Source: Gammaproteobacteria bacterium (GTDB lineage Bacteria; Pseudomonadota; Gammaproteobacteria; Pseudomonadales; Porticoccaceae). From it: a stretch of DNA of 58,349 nt. The position numbers and the translations under genes were made by a program. Numbering within the stretch: the first letter of the stretch is position 1; each line of letters begins with the position of its first letter. The notes below the pieces were generated by a model. It searched no databases and was not told the DNA's origin. It saw only the letters and a list, made by a program, of their open reading frames with translations. Location of the stretch: the NCBI GenBank assembly GCA_016191205.1, contig JACPPB010000029.1, forward strand, positions 45,690-104,038, in the 5' to 3' direction. Positions 8,530 to 16,220 of this stretch are shown in pieces.

Positions 8530-8574
8530 ACTACTTACACCATCACTGGTTACACGATAACTGGTTACACGATA
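8530..8574. repeat. Three 15-bp tandem repeat units
   Basis: ACTGGTTACACGATA occurs twice back to back (8545-8559 and 8560-8574), preceded by a degenerate copy ACTACTTACACCATC (8530-8544). The array ends about 90 bases before the amidohydrolase start. It could be a regulator-binding array or a slippage product. Confidence 0.7.
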
Positions 8575-8665
8575 ACAAGGGGCCCACCCCTGAAGCGTTC
8601 TCACCCGAGCTGACAAGCTGTCGCTTCAGGTATCGACCGGCCCCAAAACCCGGGGAGTTTTTACC

Positions 8666-10375
8666 ATGACCACGTTCGACACCATCATCAAGAACGGCAC
8701 CATCTTCGACGGCACCCGTATTCCGCGCTACCGCGCCGATATCGGCATCAAGGACGGCGTGATCGCCAAGATCGGTCGCCTCGATGCCAAGGACGCCAGC
8801 AAGGTGATCGACGCTGAGGGCAAGCATGTCTGCCCCGGCTTCATCGATCTCCACACCCACTACGACGCCCAACTGTTCTGGGATCCCTACTGCACGCTGT
8901 CCGGCTGGCACGGCATCACCTCGGTGGTGATCGGCAACTGCGGTTTCGGCTTCGCGCCGGTGGCGCCGGAGTTGCGCGAGCGCTCCATGCTGTCGATGAC
9001 GCGCGTCGAGGCCATCCCGTTCGAATCCATGAAGGCGGGCATGCCCTGGGACTGGGTGACCTTCCCGGACTATCTCGATAGCATCGACCGCACCCCCAAG
9101 GCGATCAATATTCTGCCTTATGTCCCGGTCGCGCCCCTGCTGACCTGGGTGATGGGCATGGAGCGCGCCAAGGCCGGTGCCATGCCGACCGCGGCGGAAG
9201 AAGCCGAAATCTGCCGCCTGCTGGAGGAAGCCATGGACGCCGGCGGCTGCGGCTGGTCGGCGCAACGTCTGGCGCCCGGCTGCGGGGCCGACGTGCAGCG
9301 GGATTTCGACGGCACCCCGATGCCCACCGACGTGATGCACAACGAAACCTGCATTGCACTCGCCAAGGTGCTGGCAAAGCGCAACGAAGGCTTTATCCAG
9401 ATGACCATGCTGAGCGGCAACGATCCCGCGAAGGATCGCGCGCACATGGAAGAAGTCGCCGCCGTCAGCGGCCGGCCGCTGCTCTACAACGTGGTACAAG
9501 CGGTGGCGAGCGACCCCGAAATTCACCGCAGCACATTGCGCTGGCTGGCGGAATGCCATGCGCGCGGCAACAAGGTCTACGGCCAGGGGCTGACCACGGA
9601 TTCCGGGTTCACCTTCTCCCTCGACGAATGGAACCTGTGGGACGATTCTCCCGCCTGGCGTCATGTGACCACCGGCACCGTCGAAGAACGGCTGGCGAAA
9701 ATGGCCGATCCGGCATTGCGGCAATCGCTGAAGGACAATCCGCCCGGTATCGCCGCCACCGGGCCGATCGAAGAGACCGTGCTGGTGCGCACGCACTCCG
9801 ACAAATTCAACGAGTTCAAGGACCACAAGCTCAGTCTGATCGCGCAGAAAACCGGCAAGCACCCGATCGATGCGATGCTCGACATCGCGGTCGGCACCAA
9901 CCTCAAGGCCGAGTTCTTCGCCACCCTGCCCAACGCCGGCAACCTGCAGTATATGAAGGAGATCATCGACGATCCCTATGTCACCTTCGGCGTGTCCGAC
10001 GGCGGCGCCCACACCCGCTTCCTGACTGCGGGGCGCTATCCAACGGAAGCCATCTCCAAGTACGTACGCGAGCACAAGATGCTGTCGCTGGAAGAAGTTC
10101 ACTGGCGGTTGAGCGCGCTGCCGGCGGCACTCGCGGGCTTCAACAACCGCGGCCAGATCAAGGTGGGCGCGCCAGCGGACATCGTGGTTTACGACTACGA
10201 GAAACTCGAGGCCCTGCCGGCCGAGATCACCCACGACATGCCAGCCGGCGAGTGGCGTCGCGTCCAGCGCGCCAAGGGCTATGACTATGTGCTGGTCAAC
10301 GGCCAGGTCACCATCGACCATGACCGCCAGACCGATACCTATTCCGGCCGCCTGCTGCGTCACGGCGACGGCTGA
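8666..10375 (+). CDS. N-acyl-D-amino-acid deacylase / D-aminoacylase family amidohydrolase
   Basis: A 569-residue metal-dependent amidohydrolase (TIM-barrel type). The N-terminus has the composite-domain pattern DTIIKNGTIFDGTRIPRYRADIGIKDG, then the metal-binding HxH in PGFIDLHTHYDAQ at about residues 66-78, and later FGVSDGGAHTRF with the expected Asp. The C-terminal GQIKVGAPADIVVYDYEKL is the usual closing strand. Family members deacylate N-acyl-D-amino acids or related amides; several long homologues of this type have no assigned substrate. ATG 8666 follows GGGGAGT at 8652-8658. It ends at an intrinsic terminator. Confidence 0.85.
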   Translation: MTTFDTIIKNGTIFDGTRIPRYRADIGIKDGVIAKIGRLDAKDASKVIDAEGKHVCPGFIDLHTHYDAQLFWDPYCTLSGWHGITSVVIGNCGFGFAPVAPELRERSMLSMTRVEAIPFESMKAGMPWDWVTFPDYLDSIDRTPKAINILPYVPVAPLLTWVMGMERAKAGAMPTAAEEAEICRLLEEAMDAGGCGWSAQRLAPGCGADVQRDFDGTPMPTDVMHNETCIALAKVLAKRNEGFIQMTMLSGNDPAKDRAHMEEVAAVSGRPLLYNVVQAVASDPEIHRSTLRWLAECHARGNKVYGQGLTTDSGFTFSLDEWNLWDDSPAWRHVTTGTVEERLAKMADPALRQSLKDNPPGIAATGPIEETVLVRTHSDKFNEFKDHKLSLIAQKTGKHPIDAMLDIAVGTNLKAEFFATLPNAGNLQYMKEIIDDPYVTFGVSDGGAHTRFLTAGRYPTEAISKYVREHKMLSLEEVHWRLSALPAALAGFNNRGQIKVGAPADIVVYDYEKLEALPAEITHDMPAGEWRRVQRAKGYDYVLVNGQVTIDHDRQTDTYSGRLLRHGDG

Positions 10376-10420
10376 GGCATCATCCGGAAATCTCAGCCCG
10401 GGATCAGCCCGACTCCGACA

Positions 10421-10447
10421 AACCCGGCCGCGACAGGCCGGGTTTTT
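10421..10447 (+). terminator. Rho-independent terminator after the amidohydrolase gene
   Basis: A 9-bp GC-rich stem AACCCGGCC / GGCCGGGTT with loop GCGACA, followed by a T run (10443-10447). It lies 45 bases after the stop of the amidohydrolase gene. Confidence 0.85.
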
Positions 10448-10540
10448 ACTGCAAGAAGGCCATTCCTCCAGCACTTGCACCTGTACTAAAATGCGCGCCC
10501 GGTTCGGCGCTGTCCATCCAGGCGCCATGGCGCAGTTACC

Positions 10541-11023
10541 ATGCAAATCGAACACAACAAGGCCGTCACCTTCCACTACACCCTGCGCGACGACGCCGGC
10601 GTGCAGGTCGAGACCAGCCGCGCAGGCTCCGGCCAGGCGTATCTGCACGGCCACCGCAATCTGCTGCCGGCGCTGGAGTCGGCGCTTGAGGGTCGGGTCG
10701 CGGGCGACACCTTCACGGTCACCCTCACCTCCGATCAGGCCTACGGGCCGCGCCGCGAGGGCTCGATCCAGCGCGTGCCCATCAAGCAGTTGAGCGCGCC
10801 CGGCAAGCTGACGCCGGGCATGGTGGTGGGAATCCGTGGCGAAGGTGGCATGCGTCGTGCAGTCCTGGTCAAGGTGGGTAAATTCAATGTCGATGTCGAT
10901 CTGAACCACCCACTCGCCGGCAGGGGCCTGGTATTCGATATCGAAGTGATCGCGGTGCGGGATGCGACCGCCGAAGAGCTTGCCCACGGCCATGTTCACG
11001 GCGCCGGCGGGCATCAACACTGA
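10541..11023 (+). CDS. SlyD-like FKBP-type peptidyl-prolyl cis-trans isomerase
   Basis: A 160-residue cytoplasmic prolyl isomerase/chaperone. The N-terminal FKBP half (NKAVTFHYTLRDDAGVQVETS...YLHGHRNLLPALESALEG) is interrupted by the insert-in-flap domain (TSDQAYGPRREGSIQRVPIKQL...) and resumes with VDVDLNHPLAGRGLVFDIEVIAV, the hallmark of SlyD/FkpB enzymes. The tail HGHVHGAGGHQH is His-rich and suits nickel binding, as in SlyD, though much shorter than in E. coli. It is preceded by a terminator, so it probably has its own promoter. Confidence 0.9.
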   Translation: MQIEHNKAVTFHYTLRDDAGVQVETSRAGSGQAYLHGHRNLLPALESALEGRVAGDTFTVTLTSDQAYGPRREGSIQRVPIKQLSAPGKLTPGMVVGIRGEGGMRRAVLVKVGKFNVDVDLNHPLAGRGLVFDIEVIAVRDATAEELAHGHVHGAGGHQH

Positions 11024-11086
11024 GCAATCACTGTGCAGCAAGGCACAGACAGGGACGGGAAGCAGTAATCAGCACTGGAGCAGTTC

Positions 11087-11368
11087 ATGTTACAGGTCAA
11101 CGAGTACTTCGCCGGCAAGGTCAAATCGATCGGATTCCAGACACGGACGCTGCCGGCGACCGTGGGCGTGATGGAGGCGGGCGACTACGACTTCAGCACC
11201 AGCCAGCACGAGACCATGACGATCATCAGCGGCGCCCTGCGCATCCAGCTGCCCGGCAGCGATGAATGGCACACCTACAACACCGGCGAAGTGTTCGAGG
11301 TGGCGGCGCAGCAGACCTTCAAGGTCAAGGTGGCGGCGGCGACCGCTTATTTCTGCACCTACAGCTGA
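11087..11368 (+). CDS. ppnP: Pyrimidine/purine nucleoside phosphorylase PpnP
   Basis: A 93-residue cupin-fold enzyme (formerly YaiE/DUF1255) that phosphorolyses a broad range of nucleosides. Nearly the whole family pattern is visible: NEYFAGKVKSIGF, VGVMEAGDYDFSTSQHETM, SGALRIQLPGSDEW and the closing FKVKVAAATAYFCTY. Length equals the family norm. The start is ATG 11087. It is on the same strand as the SlyD-like gene upstream and the SDR gene downstream, with gaps of 63 and 81 bases. Confidence 0.93.
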   Translation: MLQVNEYFAGKVKSIGFQTRTLPATVGVMEAGDYDFSTSQHETMTIISGALRIQLPGSDEWHTYNTGEVFEVAAQQTFKVKVAAATAYFCTYS

Positions 11369-11406
11369 CAGCCTGCCGCGCGGTACGCCACACCCGCCAT
11401 TGCCAT

Positions 11407-11442
11407 CACCTCCGCGCACACCGACAATCGGTGGCGGAGGTG
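11407..11442 (+). promoter_or_regulatory. Hairpin that buries the ribosome-binding site of the SDR gene
   Basis: CACCTCCGC (11407-11415) pairs perfectly with GCGGAGGTG (11434-11442); an inner stem CACCGA/TCGGTG (11419-11424 with 11428-11433) extends it, leaving a 3-base bulge. The Shine-Dalgarno GGAGGTG (11436-11442) of the next gene (ATG 11450) is wholly inside the 3' arm, so translation would need the hairpin to open. Confidence 0.55.
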
Positions 11443-11449
11443 AACGCCC

Positions 11450-12235
11450 ATGGATCTCAAGCTCGGAGGCCGCACGGCCCTGATCACCGGCGCGTCGCGC
11501 GGCATCGGTCGCGCCATTGCCGAACGCCTCGCCGCCGAGGGTTGTCATCTGCATCTGGCGGCGCGCTCGGCGGCTGATCTCGAAACGGCGCGCGGCGATC
11601 TCACAGCCCGATATCCCGTCGAGGTTCGGGTTCATGCGCTGGACCTGGCCGACAGCGCCAGCATGGCGGCGCTCGCCGGCGCCTGCGACGGCGTGGACAT
11701 CCTGATCAACAATGCGGGAGCGATTCCCGCCGGCACGCTTGCCAACGTGGATGAAACCACCTGGCGCAGCGCCTGGGATCTGAAGGTATTCGGCTACATC
11801 AATCTGTGTCGGGCGCTGTACCCCGCCATGGCGCGGCGCCGGCGCGGCGTCATCATCAATATCGTCGGCATCGCTGGCGGCGAAGTCACCGAAGCCAGCT
11901 ACATCGCCGGTACGGCGGGCAACGCCAGCCTGGCCGCGTTCACCCGCGCGCTGGGCAGCGCCAGCCCAAAAGACAATGTGCGGGTGCTCGGCATCAATCC
12001 GGGGCTGACCGCCACCGACCGTCTGGTGCGACTGATGGAGACAAACGCCGTCGCCAAGGGTTTGCCGGCGGAACGCTGGCGTGAACTGGCCGCGGACATG
12101 CCCTTCGGCCGCCCCGCCGAACCGGACGAAGTCGCGGATCTGGCTGCTTTTCTGGCTTCGGATCGCGCGGCCTACATCACCGGCACAATGATCACCATCG
12201 ACGGCGGCCTGTCCGCGCGCGGGCGACTGTTCTAG
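11450..12235 (+). CDS. SDR-family oxidoreductase lacking the usual active-site Lys
   Basis: A 261-residue Rossmann-fold short-chain dehydrogenase-like protein. The nucleotide-binding TGASRGIG is near residue 14, NNAG follows at about residue 87, and the C-terminus ends DRAAYITGTMITIDGGLSARG as in classical SDRs. The catalytic region reads SYIAGTAGNASLAAFTRALG: Tyr is present, but the position four residues later, normally Lys, is Thr, and the upstream Ser position is also not conserved (IVGIAGGEV). Similar SYICG-AGN sequences exist in other proteobacterial SDRs, so this is probably a divergent subfamily rather than damage. The substrate is unknown. Its ribosome site GGAGGTG is folded into a hairpin. 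Confidence 0.85.
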   Translation: MDLKLGGRTALITGASRGIGRAIAERLAAEGCHLHLAARSAADLETARGDLTARYPVEVRVHALDLADSASMAALAGACDGVDILINNAGAIPAGTLANVDETTWRSAWDLKVFGYINLCRALYPAMARRRRGVIINIVGIAGGEVTEASYIAGTAGNASLAAFTRALGSASPKDNVRVLGINPGLTATDRLVRLMETNAVAKGLPAERWRELAADMPFGRPAEPDEVADLAAFLASDRAAYITGTMITIDGGLSARGRLF

Positions 12236-12293
12236 GGCCTGTCGACAGCATCCGCACGGCGACACGGGCGAGCGCGTGCGAAATATCCCGGTA

Positions 12294-12324
12294 TTAAAAA
12301 GCCCGCAGCGCAAGCTGCGGGCTT
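12294..12324 (-). terminator. Rho-independent terminator of the outer-membrane protein gene
   Basis: Perfect 11-bp stem AAGCCCGCAGC / GCTGCGGGCTT with loop GCAA (12299-12324). Read on the minus strand it is followed by TTTTTAA, so it terminates the gene at 12390-13076. The plus-strand side lacks a T run, though it may also slow transcripts leaving the SDR gene. Confidence 0.85.
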
Positions 12325-12389
12325 GAGTCGATCACAACCTTCAGAAAAGGGTTTTCCCCGAGCCCGAGGTGGGCCGGGGCAAGCTCAGC

Positions 12390-13076
12390 TCAGAAAGTCC
12401 AGCGGGCGCCCAGGCTGTAGATGTCTGCCTGAGGATCCGTGTTGGAACCGGCGCTGAGCTCCCAGCGCTCCCAGTTGGCCAGCAGGCCGATCTGGGGGGT
12501 GACTTTGTAAACCGCGCCGATGCCGTACACCCAGCCGTCCACGTTGACAGTCCCCGGAGCAGCCGCAGCCTTCACGAACCCATCGAAATTGCCATAATTG
12601 CGGTAACTGCCGAACCCGTTGACTTCGAGAACCTCGCAGGCATTCCAGCGCAGGCCGGCGGACAGGCCATAACCTTCAGCCGGGCTGCCGGCAGGGTCCA
12701 GACGCTCGTAGGAAACGCCGCCCCACGCATCCAGTTGATTGGCGCCGTGCAACAGGGTGTAGTTCCCGCCGAGCCCGATGGACTGGGTGTTGAGGCTGGA
12801 ATTGCCGCTGCCGGGAAGATCCATGTTGAGCGAAGCGTTCGAACCCCAGGCGAACAGGTAATCGGTCAACGCCACGGAGCCCTTGAAACGTACCCCGTCG
12901 ATATCCAGGTTCTTGGCGCCCGGAACATCGGCGTCCATCTTGTCGCCAAACACATACTCGGCTTCAAGGTAGCTGTAGCCGATTTTTTCGGCCGCATGGG
13001 CGACACCACCACCCAACGCCATCGGGACCAGGGCCAAGCCAAGTACCGAGCCCAGAGATTTTCTAATATTTTTCAT
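12390..13076 (-). CDS. Outer-membrane beta-barrel protein, function unknown
   Basis: A 228-residue secreted protein. A Sec signal peptide (MKNIRKSLGSVLGLALVPMA...GVAHA-A) is followed by alternating short amphipathic strands (YSYLEAEYVFG, GVRFKGSVALTDYLFAWGSNAS, SIGLGGNYTLL, AWGGVSYERL, GLSAGLRWNACEVLEVNGFGSYRNYG, YGIGAVYKVTPQIGLLANWERW). The last residue is Phe in SLGARWTF, the usual BAM recognition end. The overall look is of small OmpA-barrel/YfaZ-like proteins, but I cannot name a family with certainty. ATG 13076 is chosen for its GGAGGAG ribosome site; seven more codons are open upstream. It ends at a strong terminator. Confidence 0.8.
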   Translation of the reverse strand: MKNIRKSLGSVLGLALVPMALGGGVAHAAEKIGYSYLEAEYVFGDKMDADVPGAKNLDIDGVRFKGSVALTDYLFAWGSNASLNMDLPGSGNSSLNTQSIGLGGNYTLLHGANQLDAWGGVSYERLDPAGSPAEGYGLSAGLRWNACEVLEVNGFGSYRNYGNFDGFVKAAAAPGTVNVDGWVYGIGAVYKVTPQIGLLANWERWELSAGSNTDPQADIYSLGARWTF

Positions 13077-13178
13077 TACATTACTCCTCCAACTCACTGC
13101 TGGTCATGAAATTGTAATATTTTTTTGGCTGCCTTGTGTAGTCGATGTGGTAGCGTTTGCATGACGCCGAACCCGACC

Positions 13179-13192
13179 TTGATCTACATCAC
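13179..13192. promoter_or_regulatory. FNR/ANR-like box
   Basis: TTGATCTACATCAC matches the FNR-family consensus TTGAT-N4-ATCAA in 9 of 10 defined positions. It sits in the divergent gap between the outer-membrane protein gene and the AhpD-like gene, 19 bases before the ATG of the latter, so it would repress that gene or act on the divergent one. Prediction from motif only. Confidence 0.35.
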
Positions 13193-13210
13193 ATTTTTTG
13201 AGAATCCCCG

Positions 13211-13783
13211 ATGCCCAAGCCACCCATCAGCCGCTTTCCCGTCCCCGACATCGCGGGACTGCCCGAAGACATCCGCACCCAGATCCTCGCGGTGCAGGAA
13301 AAGACCGGCTTCATTCCCAACGTGTTTCTGGCGCTGGCGCATCGTCCCGCGGAGTGGCGCGCGTTTTTCGCGCTGCACGATGCCGTGATGACCCACGAAA
13401 GCTGCCTCAGCAAGGCCGAGAAGGAAATGATCGTGGTGACCGTGAGCGGCGGCAACGAATGTCACTACTGCGTGATCGCCCACGGCGCGATTCTGCGCAT
13501 CGTGGCGAAGAATCCGCTGCTGGCCGATCAACTCGCGATCAACTACCGCAAGGCCGACATCACCGTGCGGCAGCGGGCGATGCTGGATTTCGCGGTCAAG
13601 GTGAGCCAGCAATCGGCCGCCGTGGACGAGGATGATTACGCCCGCCTGCGCGAGCACGGCTTTGCCGATGAGGACATCTGGGACATCGGCGCCATCAGCG
13701 CCTTTTTCTGCCTGTCGAACCGGCTGGCGAATCTGATCGGCATGCGCCCGAACGACGAGTTTTACGGGATGGGGCGCGGCTGA
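13211..13783 (+). CDS. AhpD-like peroxidase-related protein (carboxymuconolactone decarboxylase fold)
   Basis: A 190-residue all-helical protein of the peroxidase-related/AhpD family. The redox motif ECHYCVIAHGAILR contains the CxxC pair and the His seen in alkylhydroperoxidase D, preceded by the typical LSKAEKEMIVVTVSGGN. The N-terminal FPVPDIAGLPEDIRTQILAVQEKTGFIPNVFLALAHRP is also characteristic. The expected activity is thiol-dependent peroxide reduction; the true reductant is unknown. The stop is immediately followed by the stop of the convergent DUF523 gene at 13784. Confidence 0.88.
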   Translation: MPKPPISRFPVPDIAGLPEDIRTQILAVQEKTGFIPNVFLALAHRPAEWRAFFALHDAVMTHESCLSKAEKEMIVVTVSGGNECHYCVIAHGAILRIVAKNPLLADQLAINYRKADITVRQRAMLDFAVKVSQQSAAVDEDDYARLREHGFADEDIWDIGAISAFFCLSNRLANLIGMRPNDEFYGMGRG

Positions 13784-14740
13784 TCAGCCGTTCATCAGCG
13801 CCAGCTCGCCCGGCTCGGGGTCGAGGTACCAGGACCGCGCGATAAAGGGGTCCGGCGCCCTGCGGAAGTGATGTTTCAGCAAAGTGATGGGCGCGCTCAG
13901 GGGGACTTCCCCGCTGCGGTAGCGCGCGATCACTTCGACCAGCTCGGCCTTGTCCTCGCGCGCCAGCTCCCGCTTCAGATAACCCTGGATGTGTTGCAGC
14001 ACATTGACGTGGTTGCCGCGGGTGGCGCGCTTTTTCAGGGTGGTCATCGCGCCCTGGATGTAGGCCTCGGCGCGGCCGGCCAGATCGCCGGTGCCGGCGG
14101 CAAGCCGGCCCAGGGTGCGGTAGTCATTCTGGTCGTGGCTCATCAGGATCAGTTTGTGGCGAGAGTGGAAATCGGTCAGGGCGCGCGCGCTGATGCCGGC
14201 GGCAAGGGCTTCGCGCCAGCGCCGCAGCACATAGACGCGGCGCACGAAATTCTCGCGCAGGGCGGGATCGGCCAGGCGGTCCTCCTCTTCGACCGGGAGC
14301 ATGGGGAAGTTGGCCATGAGCCGCGCCGCATAGAGCCCCGCGCCGGTGCGCTTCGACGGCTCGCCGCCCTCGCGATGGATCCGCACCCCCGCCATACCGC
14401 AACTGGGTGAATTCTTTTTGAGGATGTAGCCACAGAGGCTGGCGTGCCAGGCGTGCTGTGCTTGGGCGCAGGCTTCCAGCCGTTCGGTGACGTCGAGGGC
14501 GGCGTCGCGCACGCCCCACGCACGCACACCGCCATCGGCCACCTGTACCAGACGCACCGGCGGACGCGGCACGCCCATGCCGCTCGCGACTTCCGGGCAA
14601 AACGGCTGGAGGTCGAAAAAGCGTCCCAGCGTTTCCAGGATGTAAGGGTTGCGCTTGTGGCCACCGTCATGGCGCACCGCCTCGCCCAGCAGGCAACTGC
14701 TGATGCCGACCGGGACTTTCTCCGGATGCCGCTCCGTCAC
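13784..14740 (-). CDS. DUF523 and DUF1722 domain protein (YbgA-like)
   Basis: About 318 residues. The N-terminal DUF523 begins VPVGISSCLLGEAVRHDGGHKRN and carries conserved Cys in SSCLLG, FCPEVASGMGVPRPP and KKNSPSCGMAGV. The C-terminal DUF1722 (residues about 195-310) includes FHSRHKLILMSHDQNDYRTLGRLA and HVLQHIQGYLKRELAREDKAEL-type sequence. Proteins of this two-domain type are often encoded near DNA photolyase genes, but none is here. I chose GTG 14740 because it overlaps the upstream stop as GTGA; ATG 14770 gives ten more residues and overlaps the upstream gene by 34 bases. The molecular function is unknown. Confidence 0.85.
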   Translation of the reverse strand: MTERHPEKVPVGISSCLLGEAVRHDGGHKRNPYILETLGRFFDLQPFCPEVASGMGVPRPPVRLVQVADGGVRAWGVRDAALDVTERLEACAQAQHAWHASLCGYILKKNSPSCGMAGVRIHREGGEPSKRTGAGLYAARLMANFPMLPVEEEDRLADPALRENFVRRVYVLRRWREALAAGISARALTDFHSRHKLILMSHDQNDYRTLGRLAAGTGDLAGRAEAYIQGAMTTLKKRATRGNHVNVLQHIQGYLKRELAREDKAELVEVIARYRSGEVPLSAPITLLKHHFRRAPDPFIARSWYLDPEPGELALMNG

Positions 14741-15600
14741 TGCATCTGTTCCGTGTGCGCCGCGCGCCATTGCTCGATCACGCCGCGATAACCCTCGCGC
14801 CAGTTCGGGTAGGCGAAGCGATAGCCCGCGTGCGTGATCCGGGCGTTGCGGCAGCGTTTGTTCTGCCCGCCGCCGGCCGCCGCCGCGGGTGGCGCCGGCA
14901 CTCCGAGTTCCGCCGCCAGCCAGCGCGCCACGTCTCCGGCAGGAGCCGGTTCATCGTCGCTGGCGAGATACAGAGGCGCCAGCCCGGTGCCCGCCAGTTG
15001 ACGGCGATGGAGCCATTCCAGCACACCCAGGCAGTCGTCGCGGTGGATGCGGTTGGTGTAGCTCGGCGGGTCGTACTGCACCGGCGCGCCCGCCAGCACC
15101 TGCCGCAACAAGCGTTCGCGCCCCGGACCGTAGATGCCCGAAAAACGCACCGTGGTCGCCGGTACTCCCGCGTCCGCGAGGCATCGCTCGGCAGTGAGCA
15201 GCCACTTCGCGGTGGCGGCGCTCGGCGCGGCGGGCGTGTCTTCGTCCACCCACTCGCCGGCATCCTGTCCGTAGACGCTGGTGGAGGAGACAAAAAACCA
15301 ATGCCCGACGCGGCCCGCCAGCCGGGCGCGCAGATGGTCGACGCCCGCGCCATAAAGGGCCTGATAGGCGGCGGCGTCCCGCGCCCCCGGCGCCAGGATG
15401 ACGAATACCTGCGCGAAGGAGCCCCCGAGGTCGGCGAGCGTGTGCGGCTGGGTGAGGTCGGCGAACCGATAGGTGACCCCCGCCAGGGGTGCGGCCGGCG
15501 GTGTGCGCTTGAGCGCCGTCACGCGGTGACCGGATGCGACCAGCCGAGCGGCGAGCCCGGCGCCGAGATCGCCACAGCCGACCAGCAGCAGGTTCGCCAT
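14737..15600 (-). CDS. NAD(P)-binding epimerase/SDR-like protein (YeeZ-like)
   Basis: A 287-residue extended-SDR protein. The N-terminal Rossmann motif LLLVGCGDLGAGLAARLVASGH is followed by HWFFVSSTSVYGQDAGEWVDEDTPAAPSA, where SSTSVYG holds the Ser and Tyr of the active site, and VRFSGIYGPGRERLLRQV as in nucleotide-sugar epimerases. It resembles E. coli YeeZ-type proteins of unknown substrate. ATG 15600 overlaps the upstream stop (TGATG). The frame continues upstream to about 16230 but that part is only a shadow of the DUF2238 gene. It is translationally coupled to both neighbours. Confidence 0.87.
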   Translation of the reverse strand: MANLLLVGCGDLGAGLAARLVASGHRVTALKRTPPAAPLAGVTYRFADLTQPHTLADLGGSFAQVFVILAPGARDAAAYQALYGAGVDHLRARLAGRVGHWFFVSSTSVYGQDAGEWVDEDTPAAPSAATAKWLLTAERCLADAGVPATTVRFSGIYGPGRERLLRQVLAGAPVQYDPPSYTNRIHRDDCLGVLEWLHRRQLAGTGLAPLYLASDDEPAPAGDVARWLAAELGVPAPPAAAAGGGQNKRCRNARITHAGYRFAYPNWREGYRGVIEQWRAAHTEQMQ

Positions 15601-16220
15601 CAGACCGGCCCGGGCGCGACCTGCGCCAGTTGCCGGTCGTGGAGGCGGGCCAGCGTGAGCTGCGCCACCAGCGCGCCGATCAGGGCGAACAGCATGTCCC
15701 ACTGGGTGTCCCAGACATCGCCCTGGGTGCCGAGAAAAGCGATCGCGCCTTCCTCGGCGATCACCGCGGTCCACCATTCGAGCAGTTCGTAGGTAGCCGC
15801 GAGCGCCAGCACGAAGCAGTTGACCAGGAAAAACAGCCAGCCGCCGGGCCTGACCACGCGCCGGCGCAACAGGATCTCCCGCGCCACCATGGCCGGGATG
15901 AAACCCTGGGCGAGGTGACCGATGCGGTCGTAGTGATTGCGCGTAAAGCCCAGCAGCTCCTCCAGCCAGAACCCGAGCGGTACGCGCGCATAGGTGTAGT
16001 GAGCGCCCACCAGCAGCACGACGGCGTGGAGCGCGATCAGCCAGTACGCCAGCCGGGTCAGCGGAAAGCGGTCGCGGGTGGCGATCAACAGCGGCACCGC
16101 CACCACAACGGGCAGCGCTTCGAGCCACCAGGTGAGGCGATCCGCGGGCTGGTGCCAGGACCAGGCCATCACGGCCGCCAGCAGCGCGGCAAGCGCCGCC
16201 AGTTCGCCGCGCCGGATCAC
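15600..16220 (-). CDS. DUF2238 (YjdF-like) inner-membrane protein
   Basis: A 206-residue polytopic membrane protein. The family signature is plain: LLVGAHYTYARVPLGFW, NHYDRIGHLAQGFIPAMVAREILLRR, ALAATYELLEWWTAVIAEE and FLGTQGDVWDTQWDMLFALIGAL. Around six hydrophobic segments are visible. The function is unknown. ATG 16220 overlaps the mpl stop by 4 bases (ATGA), and its own stop overlaps the epimerase start, placing it in the middle of a tightly coupled four-gene operon. Confidence 0.88.
   Translation of the reverse strand: MIRRGELAALAALLAAVMAWSWHQPADRLTWWLEALPVVVAVPLLIATRDRFPLTRLAYWLIALHAVVLLVGAHYTYARVPLGFWLEELLGFTRNHYDRIGHLAQGFIPAMVAREILLRRRVVRPGGWLFFLVNCFVLALAATYELLEWWTAVIAEEGAIAFLGTQGDVWDTQWDMLFALIGALVAQLTLARLHDRQLAQVAPGPV

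Noticed and set aside
8543..11041. A very long open minus-strand frame (over 800 codons) across the amidohydrolase and FKBP genes
   Set aside because: It lies exactly antisense to two clear plus-strand genes and its translation shows no family pattern; a high-GC frame artefact.
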